60,000 nt of DNA from Phoronis australis (Eukaryota; Phoronida; Phoronidae), in contig NMRA01000018.1 in the NCBI GenBank assembly GCA_002633005.1, positions 1,282,554 to 1,342,553 on the forward strand, in the 5' to 3' direction. Positions 13,201 through 38,472 of this stretch are shown here, piece by piece. Position 1 is the stretch's first letter. Every line of letters begins with the position of its first letter. Below the pieces are notes generated by a model, which was not told where the DNA came from, did no database searches, and saw only the letters and a list, made by a program, of their open reading frames with translations. The position numbers and the translations under genes were made by a program.

Positions 13201-16200
13201 AAAGAATTTTTTTGCATGAATAAAGTCAAAATAATAATAAAAAACAGACAAAAAGAGAAAACTGGAAATCAAATAAGAGGCAATCGAAACCAAAAAAAGA
13301 GGAAATCATCTTAAAAGAGGAAACTTCCAAGCCCTGAAAACCTTAGGAAAATGTTTAATAATTGGATGTGCGGAGACTTCACTAACAGTTGGGACACTCT
13401 AATACTCTGTACACCTCCCTTGAAACACAGCGTCTCTCTCTAATACTTTGTACAGCAGGTGTATGCTCATTTGGATCTGGGCAGGCACTACTAGTTTACA
13501 GCACAAACATCTGGATGATCGGAGAACACATTAGGATACTTGAGGGGGATGTCTAATTGGCAATCCATCACATGTCAATTTACCACTTGCTTATAACTGA
13601 GACATGTACATTCCAATCACACAGCAGTGGACTGTGATATTGATCTTGTGCGAATAAACAAAGGAATATGGAAAAACTAGACAGAGCAAAAACTAGTCCC
13701 CAGCAGCAAATAAATATTTGTACATTCCAGGGAAAGCCCTATAAACCTGTCTTCCATCACAAAAACCACTTCTGATTAAGACCAGTTACCCCATGGAATT
13801 ACTAGATTTTCCTTACTCAAATTAGAGGTGTTTTGAGGGCTTGGAATTTACTGACAGGTCTTCATTTTGAGACCAGGCTATACAAGTTGTCTTCGTCATG
13901 TCAGGGCATGTCATTTTATTTGCCAAGCGTGGTGCCAACGAATGGAAGACTTTCAGGAAGCAATGGGGGTTGACCACGTGGGACCGGTGACCCATATCGC
14001 CACCTAGCTGTACCAGTAGTTGCTTCGACTTCGCAGCGGGTGGCATAGGGGAGCAGACTGCCTTCATGAAAAGACTATTTTACAGTGTATGTGATTGGAC
14101 GTGATGAGATTTACAACACAGTTATAAAGTGTTTTCGTGTCCTCTGGAGGTCACTCGGGTATTCTGCTCCACATTATTAGAAAGTCTCCCATTATAAAGG
14201 GAAAATTTTTTACAAACACAAAATTCCCCCATATCAGTACCAAATGTGAACCTTGCACCTTGCAGTGATAAGCAGTCTTAATGAAAAGTTTTCTTGACAA
14301 GACCCAGGTTTATAGCGGACAAGACTTTAATAAGGCAAAGCTATGGTTGACAATGTTCCCCAGTTTAAACTAAGCCATGTTCCAGATAGATTAGCATCTC
14401 AAGTCTTGATATTAAACAAGTCTCCCACCATGTGACACAATTAACATGAGACAGGATAAATGATAAAAAGGTTTTATCTTGTGTGTGACACTATTAACAT
14501 GAGACAGGATAAATGATAAAAAGGTTTTATCTTGTTCTCAAAGTTGACACACAGGTTTGTATAACCCTGTAACTCCATTACATGACCAGACCTCCACCTC
14601 CAGGAAATCACAAAAGAGACAGCACATACAGGAATTGTGTAATTTGTGGATAATTGTCTCAGTAGTCAATTGAGTCTGTCAAACAGGGCAATCCAGGTAC
14701 CCTCAATTTGTGATGGGCACAACCCAGGGGTTAAAATTTCCTTTGTAAAACGACAATGAAAACACCAACATTCTTTTTCAATGTAGGAAATAGAATAGTG
14801 CGAGAAAATTGATAAATTTTTAATTATTTCTTAAGCCAAAGGCATTTTTCCTCGTAAAAGGAAATTTCCCTATTTCCATTTGTTACAGAAGAGTATTTTT
14901 CCACTTGTTACAGAAGTGTATTTTCGTTATAAAGCACATATTTCAAAAAGATAAAATGTCATTATTCGCATAATCTGGAATATTTTGTTATTTTATCGGA
15001 GTTGACATAATTTCATAATGCGACCACAGTTGTACCACGAGATATATGACCTCCAAAAGCAGACATTACCTTAAAATTCTGTTCACTGACGTCTGTGTCG
15101 ACGGGAAACTCGGGAAGAAACAACGAATCGCTGTAAGTTGGCTTCTCAGGTGAGGCGATGGATTTCAGGTTTTCTGTTGACTTCTTAAGTTTACGCTTAG
15201 AACCAAATTTGAAAAATGGAGACCAGAGCTTTCCTTGAGAAGAGGACCGTGCCAAGTTGGCTGGAACGGAGTGGGAATTTGGGAGTGCCTGGAAACATAA
15301 AGAATTTTTTATCAAATATTTATATTGAAATCAGAAGTTCACCATTATTAGTTGGCTAACAATTCTTATACTAAAATAAAATCTGTCTCAAAAATGGCCT
15401 TACGATGACAGAACTTCTGAAAAATAAACCTTGTTTTTTTATTTACCAGACGGCAAAATTTAAAATCGCACCATACCATACAAAAATCTATTTAGTTATT
15501 TAAGGGCAAAATTACTGTCAACTAAAGAAAAGCATAGCATTAATATTTCGAACTTGCAATTGCAATAATGTCCACATCTGACGGTGGACAAAATTACACA
15601 ATGATGCAGGTGAAAGGATGTGCTTTGATTATAACAGAGCAATGAGTGATGGACAATAATAATGTGTACAGTACAGATGACCTGGTACCCCACAGCACCA
15701 GGTGTTGGTCCCACAAATGATTCAACATGCCTTGATCTAGGATTCACAGTTGAATCCTAGCCTTGATCTCATTGCACTGCCATCTACTGACTACAGTTCA
15801 AAATACAAGATATCCCAAAACAAGTGTAATGAGTGGTTGCAAGGTTCAGGCATGACTGGCGCTAAGGCAAGATAACTTCACTGACCTTATCAGGTATGGT
15901 AACCTGTTAAGGGTAACTTACCTCAACCTAATTTGGCATGGTTTAAATACTTTTGCACATAATACATAAGTGATGGGTGACTCGATATTCACTAGGTGGC
16001 GCTAATGAATAAAGGGTCCCATTTTTAACATCTCAATAGATTAAGAGCACAAAGCAGTTCATAAGCTTGGGGGAGCCAGTGGGTTAACAGTCTTACATTA
16101 CTACCTGAAATCACACACTTCTATAGGTAGGACTGATGTCTACGTAACCTGTAAATTTTGTTTTACCCAGTTGAGTTACATAGTAAATACATACTGACAA

Positions 16201-19200
16201 TAACTTCCTTTGCATCACAAGCCGTAGGATGTGTGCTATGGACATCCAACAAAATGTTCTAGTCTAACGCGCAGTGTGTGGATATGACTTAAGAGTGGCC
16301 ACCAACATGATTTTTTTAACAAAGAGAAGAACATAAATGACTTCTCAGCAGTGCAAAGTCACCCTATGTTTTACTCAGGGTTTTCACTCAATGGGCGTGC
16401 AATGACAACCTTCCCCACCTCAGTACAGAAATCAAGGCCATATCTTCCACAAGCACTATTTTATTCTCTAACCATTATTTTACGGCTTTGATACCAATAC
16501 ATTAAATTTAACAAAACCAGACATTTGAAAGCAGATATTATGCCCTGCAGTGTTGTGGTATGCAATATAGACACAACAACTTCAAATATTTGTGAAATGC
16601 ATAGCTTGTGTTATGCATTCATGGTATAAACATGCCATACATTGACAGTGACGTCCCAATTTTGAAGCCATTATTTTTACTAATATAGCAGCTTAAAATA
16701 GCAAAATTTAGGATGATGCTCACATAGAACAAGACAAGGGATTTGTTTAACAACCCTGATTATAAGTTTTTAGCCTAATGACACTTATGTCTTATATACA
16801 CACCTTTTGCATACAACTTCTAACTATCGTAGTGTAAAACTTTAATACATGACTGATTGCACAGGTGTTTTCAAAATTGACTTTTCCAGCTACAAACAGT
16901 ATCTCAGCGTCGCCGTAAATAAGTTTCCTAGGTAAATATTAAATTTTCTCTTCATTTGAGACTATGTGAAGAATTTTCATTTGAGTAAGTCGTTACTTGC
17001 CAACTTATCATTTATTGCAATAGTTTGACAATGTTTTTGCGTCAAAATTGTTGAAACTAGATCATGCAAGTTGTAGAAAATGACCACTAATTGAGACATT
17101 TTTATATAATTTCACAATTATTGCTCTATTAAAATTTAAAATATCATGTAGTAAAGGCAATCAAACTGTTCGGATTGCCTACATTTAGCAAAAATACAAG
17201 TTTCATCCAATTTCACAGTTTCTTAATCAATTAACATTTTGCTGTCCCTGTAAACTCCCTTCTCATAAAGCAGATTTGTCAATAGGCTTCAGAATAACAG
17301 AACAAGAAACACTAGCAAATCTTTTGTTGTTTTTGTACCTATGATAAATAATGCAGCCCTGAACTAGGTATGAACAAACAGAAATCACAAATAGGCCCAA
17401 TTTATAAGACACCTTGAGCATACAAAGGAATGTGATCTCAACAGCATAATGACTCCATTAACATGTAGGCATAGACCACAGTTTCCATGTTGCAGAGATG
17501 GACCACTTGACAACCCCAGAGCACCCCGATGATAAAATGCGTGAATTCAGGCCCAGCATATTCACCTGTATAGAAAGCATTTCATACAGTGTACAGTAAT
17601 TGCCTAACATGTCTCTATAAGTTACAAATTAAACATACCTGGTATCTATTTAGGTTAAATCCCAGGGCATTGTAATTATTGAGAAGCACAAAAATCACAT
17701 GTGCATGTCACCTTAGTTCTGACCTGATTAAATAACACAACATTCCACAGACTACCGGAACCAGAATTTCCATTTGTCTTGTCTCCTTTCCAACTGAGAG
17801 AGATTAAAGAATTCGTATGGAAAGCCACGTCGAAAAGTGTTCTTGGATTGAATGGGATTTCTTCTAAACTACACAAGAACTATGCACTGTAACAGTGCTA
17901 CAGCAGCTGGCCTCATTACTTCAGAGCACACAGAAAACTCTTCAGTTTCACACAAATATAACTAATAACAATAAAGTTTTCCATGTTATTTTAAAGGTTG
18001 ATTGTGTTAAAATCTTGAAAATCATTTACTAACAGGGCTTGAAGCAGTGCCAACTTGGCGAATAACAAAACGTAAAATTCCCAGATCATTGAACGAGAAA
18101 TAAGATTGCCAAAACTAAGAAACCCAGTATGCGAGGAGCCTCTGTAAATAAGGCACAGTTGGCAACAGTCAGAAACAAAACAATGAGATTTCAGAATTGA
18201 AGAACGAAATTCCGCCGGAACACCAGAGACTGCAAGGTCGGCCTTTTTAGTTGAATGGAAAATTTGGAGTACCGGTATGTGGTTTGCTATGTAATGCTTA
18301 GCTTCTCCCTTATAGGCTTACCTACTACCGTTTCGACCCTACCTGAAGGAAAAGCACAGAATACAATATGAAAACCTAGGTATGAGTATGAATAGGCCCA
18401 CTCAAATTTTGAGGAACAATTCCGTCTCCCATCTGTTTACTTCCAGCAGTATTTTGAGCACATGCTCAGATGAGTCCATGGTGACCTCATGACAACTTCA
18501 GGATTTTTACTAGATCATCAAACAAAACGTGAGGTCGCACTGGTGACTTGCAATTCACCAAATAAGCCCTGATAGCTTAAGCAGTTCAAATTGTGCTAAA
18601 TTGAGATCTAATGATTTTAAAAATTTCTACTTTATAAACAAATTTTACACAACATATTCCTGAATTCATAAAAGTAAGATAACACCCACCTATCTGATAC
18701 CAATGGCTCACACATGAATTCATTGTTTTCACACACTTCCTACACAAAATACTAAACAAGAAGATAAATAATCTTATACCACAATATTAGCGTCAAATAG
18801 CAGATAAAACCGTGTAATAACCCATAAAGTTATCTCACTAGTGAGATAACGATTTGGCGGGAAACCGAGGACGGAGTCGAACCCGGGACCTTGGTATTGC
18901 TGATCGCCGACTTTAACCACTACACCACGCAGCGACTGACGTCATCAAGAGTGAAAATAGAATACTTAAATGAGCACGCGCAATAATCGCACGTTCAACA
19001 AACCACATTGTACTGTACTTATACGCTGCGAAAAATAAGACACATAATTTCCATAAAAATGACATCTTAATTCAATGAAATATTTCTCTCATGTCCTCTT
19101 ACTTGTAAATCACCGATCTCCAGTTTGAATGCGGGTATCGTGTCGTCAGGATCTTTGGCTTGAGAATTATATTCAGTTACCAGTGGTAACCTACTTTAGC

Positions 19201-22183
19201 AGACGATAATTTCCCGGTCAAAGCTTAGCGTGAAAAAAACGTGTTTTAAGCTATAATAGTTGGTAAACCTTAATTTATAAATTCAGTTTATTTCTATTAT
19301 ATTTAAGTTTTCAATTGGTTTTGAGTAAAAGCATTATTTGACAAAAATAGCCCGGCTTTTCTTAAAAGGTCACGACCTCCGACCCCGGGCCTCTGACCTA
19401 GAAAGTAGTTACAAAGCCGTGGAGAGTCAGAAAAGGTAAATCGATTCATTGCAATGTTTCTCGTTTAGTATGTGGTATAAATAGATTATTACATGTTCTC
19501 AGCCGTTATCCCCCTTATCTAGAGCCCTCGTGGATTTTGGAGAATTATCACCCTCGGGGCTAACGCCCCTCGGGCGATAATTCTCCAAAATCCACTCGGG
19601 CTCTAGATAACGGGGGATAACGACTTCGCCATGTAATAATCTATATATATATCACAGATAGGGAGTAATCTTTTGAAAACACACAAACACAGTTTCTTCA
19701 CACACACACAAGCATAATGACAGCTGCATTGCTTTGATTAAACAGATTTGAAATGTGCCTAAAGAAGAGTGGGTTGTATGTCTACACTGCGTAAGGCATT
19801 TTAATCTGAATTTACACGATGAAAACAAAAAGTGATCTAGTCCAGAAACAAGATAGGATAATTATTCACTTTCAGTAGCAACATGCCAAAAATCTGGTTT
19901 AATAACGTCACTTTGAGGAGAAATTTATTTCATGCAAAACAAGTAGAGATTTACCTCAAGCTTACTTTCCCGTCCACAAACAGCCTACCCTAGAACAACT
20001 TGCACTAGTGCAACTTGCCCCATTTTTCGTGTTGCGCCCACACACACATCAAATAACTAGGGTAAGGCGGAAGTTGTCGTTCTGTGCATGACAATGAAAT
20101 GAACAGCAGATTCGAATATGGCAAACAAAAGAAGACCTGTCTGTTATACAACCGCTGCTGACAATTTTTTCCGCCTTACCCCAGGGTTGTGGCCACACAT
20201 CAATTACAAGTGGTGCAACCTACCCTACCTTGATAAGGTGGAGTAAGTTGTCACAGGTGGGGCAAGTTGCACTAGTTCAAATAGCATCCACACAGCCCTC
20301 ATTGAGTTGTCGCAACGTTAGAGACAAGCATAGCGACAACTCGTACCAGTAGTAACTTGTTCTAGGTAAAGTCTGTGTGTGGATGCCACTCTAGACTACT
20401 ATGCTTCAATTTTTTTAACGACAGGTTGGTATTTTCCTAAAATTTGATAGATGATTTAAATCAATAAAACAAAGCTGAACTCTGTTGGTATACAATTTAG
20501 ATTGGGGGCTACATAAAAGGGCTTCCTTTATTTGCACACGACCAGCCACCATCAGTACAGGTGTGAAGATCTGGACTCATCTCTCGTTATCAGTTCATAC
20601 ACATCACAGTGTTAGTGCATAGTGCACATCAGATTTAAGTGATAACACAATCAGGTGTTCTCCACAGCTAGTTTTCCTGTTCACATTAACCTAGCTCTAC
20701 CGTCTATTTCAAATGATTGGCATGTACAAAAATAATTTCCTATTAACAAAACATTTTAAAATATTAGTAGAACACAAAATTGACTAACATTAAAGTTTTA
20801 AATCCCTGAATACGTAACAAATTGGTGACTAAAAAGTGCCTACACCTACAGAAAGAACATTATTTTACACATTAACACCACATTCTTCCAGGTTAATGAG
20901 ATAATTAGTTTTGACCTGGGGTCTGTTTTAAAAAAAGTTGATTAAGACTTAAGACAATTTGTGATGGTGTAAGAAAGTAGGATTTTCTGCAAAATTGCAT
21001 ACCCGGTATGTGTAAGTATGCCATTAGAAGTCAACTTAATGATTCTAAGAACTCAAAAGTGTACAACCATCAAGGTCCTCAAATGTTTTCTGGCTCCCCT
21101 GGAGAGAGGTGGCATATACGGTAGAAAGTATGATGGCTGACGTTCTCACAGCCATAGTTGCTACAGAAAAGAACATTTTTCGATTAAATGCTATGATGAA
21201 AAAGTTACCGTTTTGATGGAACTATAAAACAGTCATTTTTGCAACAGAATTCTATATACAGAAGAGGTAAATAGTCACAAGGGGCCTGCATTTTCAGAAC
21301 CAGTTTTCTCTTGAAACTGAATAACAGGTATCAAACTTAAGTTCTCAAAATCTGGGTCACCTGAAGCGCACTACTGCCCAGAAGTGTTTCATCTTTTATC
21401 AAGGTGTTGAATAACAAATAATACAGACCAAAAGTTTTTTTATTCAACTACAAATCAATAAAAAACACCTTGTAGGGTTTAAAGAGCCTCCAAAAAGGGT
21501 ATTGGAAAAATAGGGTGACCTTTTTCGGCACATGATTCCAACAAATGTGGGTCTTTTAATTGTCCTTACTATTATACTCCCTATCAGGGTGGCTACCTTG
21601 ATTTCTCAGAAGTTAACTCTGTCAAAAACAGGATTGATTACACTCAGGTTTGGGAGTCCAGCTCTGCAGTGCTGACTTGGGAGTCCAAGTCTGCTGACAT
21701 GGAGTCCAAGTCAAAATCCAATTATCTTACAATACACATATCAATAAACATGTTTGGTAACTGGCACTGAACTGATCAGCTCAAAAGCACATTTTCCATG
21801 AACTTTCAAATCAACTAAGAACTCTTTCAAGTCAAAACTTTAGCAGCCCAGGCCAGATCCCGAGAATGTGCGTTGTAAGTTGACCGGTCAGTAGGCCTAT
21901 CAATTACTATCAATCACTGACTCACTTAGACGTCTAAGTCTGACAACTAATTATTTCCTCCATGCCCAATTGTCACTCATCCAATCCACTAAAGCTATCT
22001 CGGTTTTTCAATAATGCCCACCCGTTATACGACTTAAACAATCAATTACTTTGATCACATAACACGACCATCACAGATGAGTGGTTACTGAGTGACGGAA
22101 TCCCCGACCCCGGGAAGAAATCCGAGTCGGTGTCTGTGACAATTAGCTCACCTGGGCTGTCCAAGTCGGGGATAAAGCGCCAT
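1201..22183 (-). CDS. RSKR: AGC-like Ser/Thr protein kinase, RSKR (SgK494) orthologue, 13 exons
   Basis: Coding exons in transcript order: 22152-22183, 17724-17793, 15070-15288, 10965-11048, 9532-9600, 7901-7973, 6858-6965, 6239-6279, 4917-4944, 4074-4163, 3373-3461, 2515-2625, 1201-1314. All junctions are GT/AG and all phases agree, giving 375 aa. The kinase marks are in order: glycine loop IAKGAYGNV (about 112-120, first Gly replaced by Ala), ATP lysine in YAMK (135), helix-C Glu 154, catalytic VIYRDLKMEN (226-235, the Tyr-Arg-Asp form usual in AGC kinases), IDFG (247-250), MAPE (271-274) and SADWW. The segment LFLPEFPV just before the domain is the signature that makes me name RSKR. This is a poorly characterised kinase; substrate and location are unknown to me. 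Exons 3-13 are strong. Exons 1-2 rest on phase, splice signals and position beside the DDX52 promoter. The last exon reads VNL-stop; the GTAAAT at 1207-1212 could instead be a donor to an exon not seen here. Human RSKR is about 35 residues longer at this end. Confidence 0.82.
4590..4830 (+). repeat. Dispersed family R2, copy 2 (kinase intron)
   Basis: It aligns with 938-1160 from gaccatttactg through tccagaaatcactttgac and is more diverged. It lies in the RSKR intron between exons at 4917-4944 and 4074-4163. Confidence 0.5.
5721..6077. repeat. 24-bp minisatellite, 15 copies
   Basis: The unit is close to gggtgacatcccatgtgttt plus ctag. I count 15 units of 23-24 bp, most pairs differing at one to three sites. 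A weak extra copy may lie at 5698-5720. It sits in the RSKR intron 4945-6238. Because 24 is a multiple of 3, it produces an octapeptide-repeat open frame on the minus strand, which is not a gene. Confidence 0.92.
6595..6800. repeat. Dispersed family R3, copy 1
   Basis: It shares blocks with 19975-20400: cctagaacaagtta, ggtgggataagttg, caagttgctctagtgcaaat and a following tccgcac/tccacac. It is intronic in RSKR. Confidence 0.6.
7209..7441. mobile_element. MITE-like element with terminal inverted repeats
   Basis: The left end cgtccgttccaaagaaactg is mirrored at the right by gtttcttggaacgggcc. A second internal gtccgttccaagaaaa lies near 7292. The interior is made of taagacaaatctta-like inverted segments. 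Both ends abut catgg, a possible target duplication. It is intronic in RSKR. Confidence 0.65.
8275..8520 (+). repeat. Dispersed family R4, copy 1
   Basis: It shares ccaactcaagtcacaggcaa, acaattttagggctggccaa, caagactaattttatgag and cagggtgaaat with 44340-44590 (plus) and, reversed, with 32280-32470. It is intronic in RSKR. Confidence 0.65.
9476..9523. repeat. (AAC)n microsatellite next to a splice donor
   Basis: About 14 imperfect aac units. On the kinase strand this is a (GTT)n run that starts only a few bases past the donor of exon 9532-9600. Confidence 0.9.
12238..12567 (+). mobile_element. SINE/MITE-like element with a tRNA-like head
   Basis: The ends are inverted: aaagggacat at 12240 and agtgtcccttt at 12557. 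Near the right end, 12463-12535 has a tRNA A-box-like segment (TTAGCTCTGTCAGCAGA) and a B-box-like GGTTTGATTC at the right spacing. It is intronic in RSKR. Confidence 0.55.
13835..13960 (+). repeat. Dispersed family R2, partial copy 3
   Basis: tgagaccaggct and gcatgtcattttatttgccaa match 1024-1080. It is diverged and intronic in RSKR. Confidence 0.4.
14431..14536. repeat. 53-bp tandem duplication
   Basis: Units begin at 14431 and 14484 (tgtgacac, then attaacatgagacaggat and aaaaaggttttatcttg). The two copies are almost identical, so the duplication is recent. It is intronic in RSKR. Confidence 0.9.
18831..18965 (-). repeat. tRNA-derived SINE head next to a perfect 20-bp palindrome
   Basis: On the minus strand 18942-18866 has an A box TGGTGTAGTGGTTAAAGT and a B box GGGTTCGACTCC about 35 bases on. 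The stems do not close into a functional tRNA. The element is followed by the palindrome TTATCTCACTAGTGAGATAA (18831-18850). It falls in RSKR intron 1. Confidence 0.6.
19481..19644. mobile_element. Near-perfect foldback element, arms about 80 bp
   Basis: atagattattacatg at 19481 is matched by catgtaataatctat ending at 19644. The arms continue inward through gttatccccc, ctctaga(taa)c, attttggagaattatc and ccctcggggc to a loop of a few bases near 19562. The flanks could be TA duplications. Its GC-rich core stands out from the AT-rich intron. Confidence 0.85.
19975..20400. repeat. Dispersed family R3, copy 2, with internal inverted blocks
   Basis: It contains several direct and inverted copies of cctaccctagaacaacttg / caagttgcactagt and ccgccttaccc / gggtaaggcgg (20060 and 20171). 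It matches 6595-6800 in part. Confidence 0.6.
21265..21400 (+). repeat. Dispersed family R5, copy 1
   Basis: gaaccagttttctc, aataacaggtatcaaact and ctgggtcacctg match 26575-26695 (gaaccagctttctcc, aataacaggcaccaaact, ctgggacccttg). Confidence 0.6.
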
Positions 22184-22397
22184 TCCTCGACTCCTGTGCG
22201 GAATCTAAATTCCCTCTGTCCAGCCTTATTTGTTTGTTGCCCATTTTAGTCAAGTTATATGTACATTTTAGCTACATCCTGATCAACCACCTGACAACGA
22301 AAATACTTTCATGTTGGCGCTTTATCGATCGAACTTCCCTTTCGGCCTAGTTCGGGACGAACTCTCGCAAATTCTCGAGCATTTAGCGAGAGTCAAC
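22184..22397. promoter_or_regulatory. Divergent (bidirectional) promoter between RSKR and DDX52
   Basis: Only 214 bases separate the proposed RSKR start codon (22181-22183, minus) from the DDX52 start codon (22398, plus). The stretch has no TATA box near either gene but holds ATCGATCGA at 22325-22333 and a short inverted CTCGCAAATTCTCGAG-type segment near 22363. The sequence around it is richer in CpG than the neighbouring introns. That it drives both genes is an inference from spacing. Confidence 0.6.
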
Positions 22398-35984
<13,587 letters not shown>

Positions 35985-36082
35985 ATGGAACACGGGCCCA
36001 CTGTCATGTGTCTGCCATTCTTGGCAAGAAATTGAAGCGTGGGTCATAATGTGTATGTAGAATGAAGAGAGCCCTAGCTACA

Positions 36083-36392
36083 CAGATACAAGACACCCAA
36101 ACATTTGTGTGCGCAATCAGTTATGTGACTTCACAAACCTGCACTTGCGAGTGTATAATCCAAAATATGAGTGGGCAGTTTAAAGTTTCGAGTTTACCAA
36201 CCTACGGATTTGACTGCTTAGATCATTTTCGAGGGCACTATTGGTAACTTCGGCTTACTAAGTAATTTTCTCGCTCAAATCCGTAGGTTTATAAACTGAA
36301 ATTTTGAACTGTCCGCTCGTATGTTTGGACTGCACACTCGAAAGTGCAGGTTTGTGTGCTTGTACACCTGATTGTGTGCCTTGTAATAGTCA
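36083..36392. mobile_element. Foldback element in the DDX52 3' UTR
   Basis: Left-arm blocks cacaaacctgcacttgcgag (36132), gtgggcagtttaaa and aacctacggatttga are mirrored by tcaaatccgtaggttt, gaactgtccgc and ctcgaaagtgcaggtttgtg (ending 36356). The arms, of more than 100 bp, are imperfect and extend through gcaatcag/ctgattg. It starts about 100 bases after the DDX52 stop codon. Confidence 0.8.
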
Positions 36393-37234
36393 CACAAAAA
36401 AGATCGGGTCATCCTTGAACTATAAACTGAATTTTCCATAAAGTGATCTCATTGTACATCTATTTAAAGAATGTTACTGATCACGTTATTTTCTATTGCC
36501 ATATTTTCTGTTCAAATCTTTCAGCTTTCAAGTTTGTTTAAATCAAAGGACTCCAATTAGAAGGCTTTTTAGCTGGTGTCCATTAATTTAAAAGGAAATT
36601 TACAGAAATGTAAAAGAATGTTCTGAGGTCAAGCCTATTTGCATGATGAATCAAAAAACAGTTTAAATACTATCATTGTACTGTAACAGTTAAACCACTT
36701 GAAAGTTCATCTTTTCTGCATGCATCAGCATTGGCTCTCATTTTTTGTACCTGCATAAATCCAACGTAAAGTTAACTAGGACTAGAAGATGTTCAGTTTC
36801 TGTAATACGCGTCCTGGGTCTTTCCATCAGTAATTTTCAGTGCATCTCGGCTGCTTTACAACTTGTACTGAAGAAATGTCTGTATTTGTGAAAAAATTCA
36901 CTCGACTGAATTTGCAAATTCCGATCAGAGCTTTTTAATTCAAGAATATTTTTATAGAGTCCGTGTTTTATGATTGCTCTTCATTTCAGTGTTTTTGTAA
37001 ATTTCAAAATTTCAGCAAAATTTAATAGCAAAACACTTTTACTTTTTTCCTGTTAGTGTATTTTTCAACAGATGTTATAAAACCACCAGACTGTGTTGCA
37101 CATGTAGTCAAAAGTTTTAAAACGTGCCTGGTATACTTAACGTTCCTCTCCCAAGTTACAGCTGGAGGTTCATTGCTATGGATGATATGCATTGTATATA
37201 CTGTATAGATGGATTTGTTAAGTAATCTTTATTA

Positions 37235-37240
37235 AATAAA
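37235..37240 (+). terminator. Probable DDX52 polyadenylation signal
   Basis: AATAAA is the first such signal seen after the DDX52 stop codon (35984). It gives a 3' UTR of about 1.25 kb that would contain the foldback element at 36083-36392. Confidence 0.6.
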
Positions 37241-38472
37241 GATGTAATGACAAAAATTTGGAACAAGTGCATTTGTATGATAATGTGCCAAATGTGACAC
37301 CAGGGAGAGTTCACCCCCTTTTTATAAAAATTGTCATACCGTGGAAGTTATAATGTAAAGTTTCTAGATTGTTGTCTTATTGGAAAGGTTACATTTGAAG
37401 TAACTCTATTGGCCTTTAAAGACTAACTTAACGGAATTTTGTTATTTTAGATGTATTGGGCTAACCAGATAGTCCTAGCAAAACCTTAGTAAATAAGAAA
37501 ATGAGAGTTCAATCATGCAAATGTTAGGTGAAGCTGCCTTTTCGTGCCATGTTGCATCACAGCGAGATCCCAGCACAAACAACAAAAAGCTGATAACAGT
37601 TGTATTGAATAGGGTCTGAACAGAACACCATTGTGTATGGGTGTTATTCGCAGCTGCTCGATTTAAAAGGTGATTCTTGTGGTAGTGGGCTCAGAACAAT
37701 GCTCTTAACATACTGTAAGAACCAAATTTACTGGTGTAACCGTTGAAGATAGGCTTTAACAAAACTAAGCTTAACTACAAGTATTTTCAATCGCTTATCT
37801 ATTTTGGAAAGTTAAATTTATTCTGACACTCTAAACTAGCTAAGATTGTAAAGTCTACTTGACTAATAACCTATGTCTCAGTATTACAAACTGTAAACTT
37901 TTGATTATGATTGGACGGTTGGTTGGGTGCGAACTTGCCCCATCCAAAGGGGGCAGTTACTGCAACAGCACTTGGAATAAAACGTGCCATCGTGAACGGC
38001 TAATGAAACCAAACTGACTAATGGTCACTTTTACAAAGAAACTTAAACCCAATACATAAAACGAAAAGAATGCTTGCGCAGGTACATATGATAATTTGTA
38101 TCCAAAATTAAATGGACACTTTAGAAATCACTTATTAATTTTAATTTAGTGTGTCAGCAGCAATTGTATGACATCACAAAATTGCAGCTTATATGGGGGG
38201 TTGGGGGTGTGGAAAAACTCCTGGTCTCCCTTCCAATTAAAAGTGGCATAACCCGGTACATACATAAGTCAAATTTTCAGTTGACACATTCTGGTTGTTC
38301 AGTTTGTGCACTCGGCCCTTCTGATAAGTTGGGTTTCGCCTTACTTGAATGAAATCTCGGTTCAGTTAGTTCAGACTTGCACAAGTTTTGCTTGTAAATA
38401 AGATGAGTTTAAATTTTGCCAAACACAAACGTCTCAGAGTAGTACAAAAACAGTCAGCACCACAGTCCTCCA
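37241..38472. other. Convergent intergenic stretch DDX52/DHX35
   Basis: I see no gene. It is AT-rich, with a short G-run near 38197 and no clear repeat. The DHX35 3' UTR must lie here; a minus-strand AATAAA candidate is near 37816. Confidence 0.4.

Noticed and set aside
18866-18942. Functional tRNA gene
   Set aside because: A and B boxes are present but the acceptor and anticodon stems do not close.
22311-22397. Upstream in-frame ATG as the DDX52 start
   Set aside because: The 29-residue extension has no counterpart in the family, whose N-terminus begins at the 22398 ATG.
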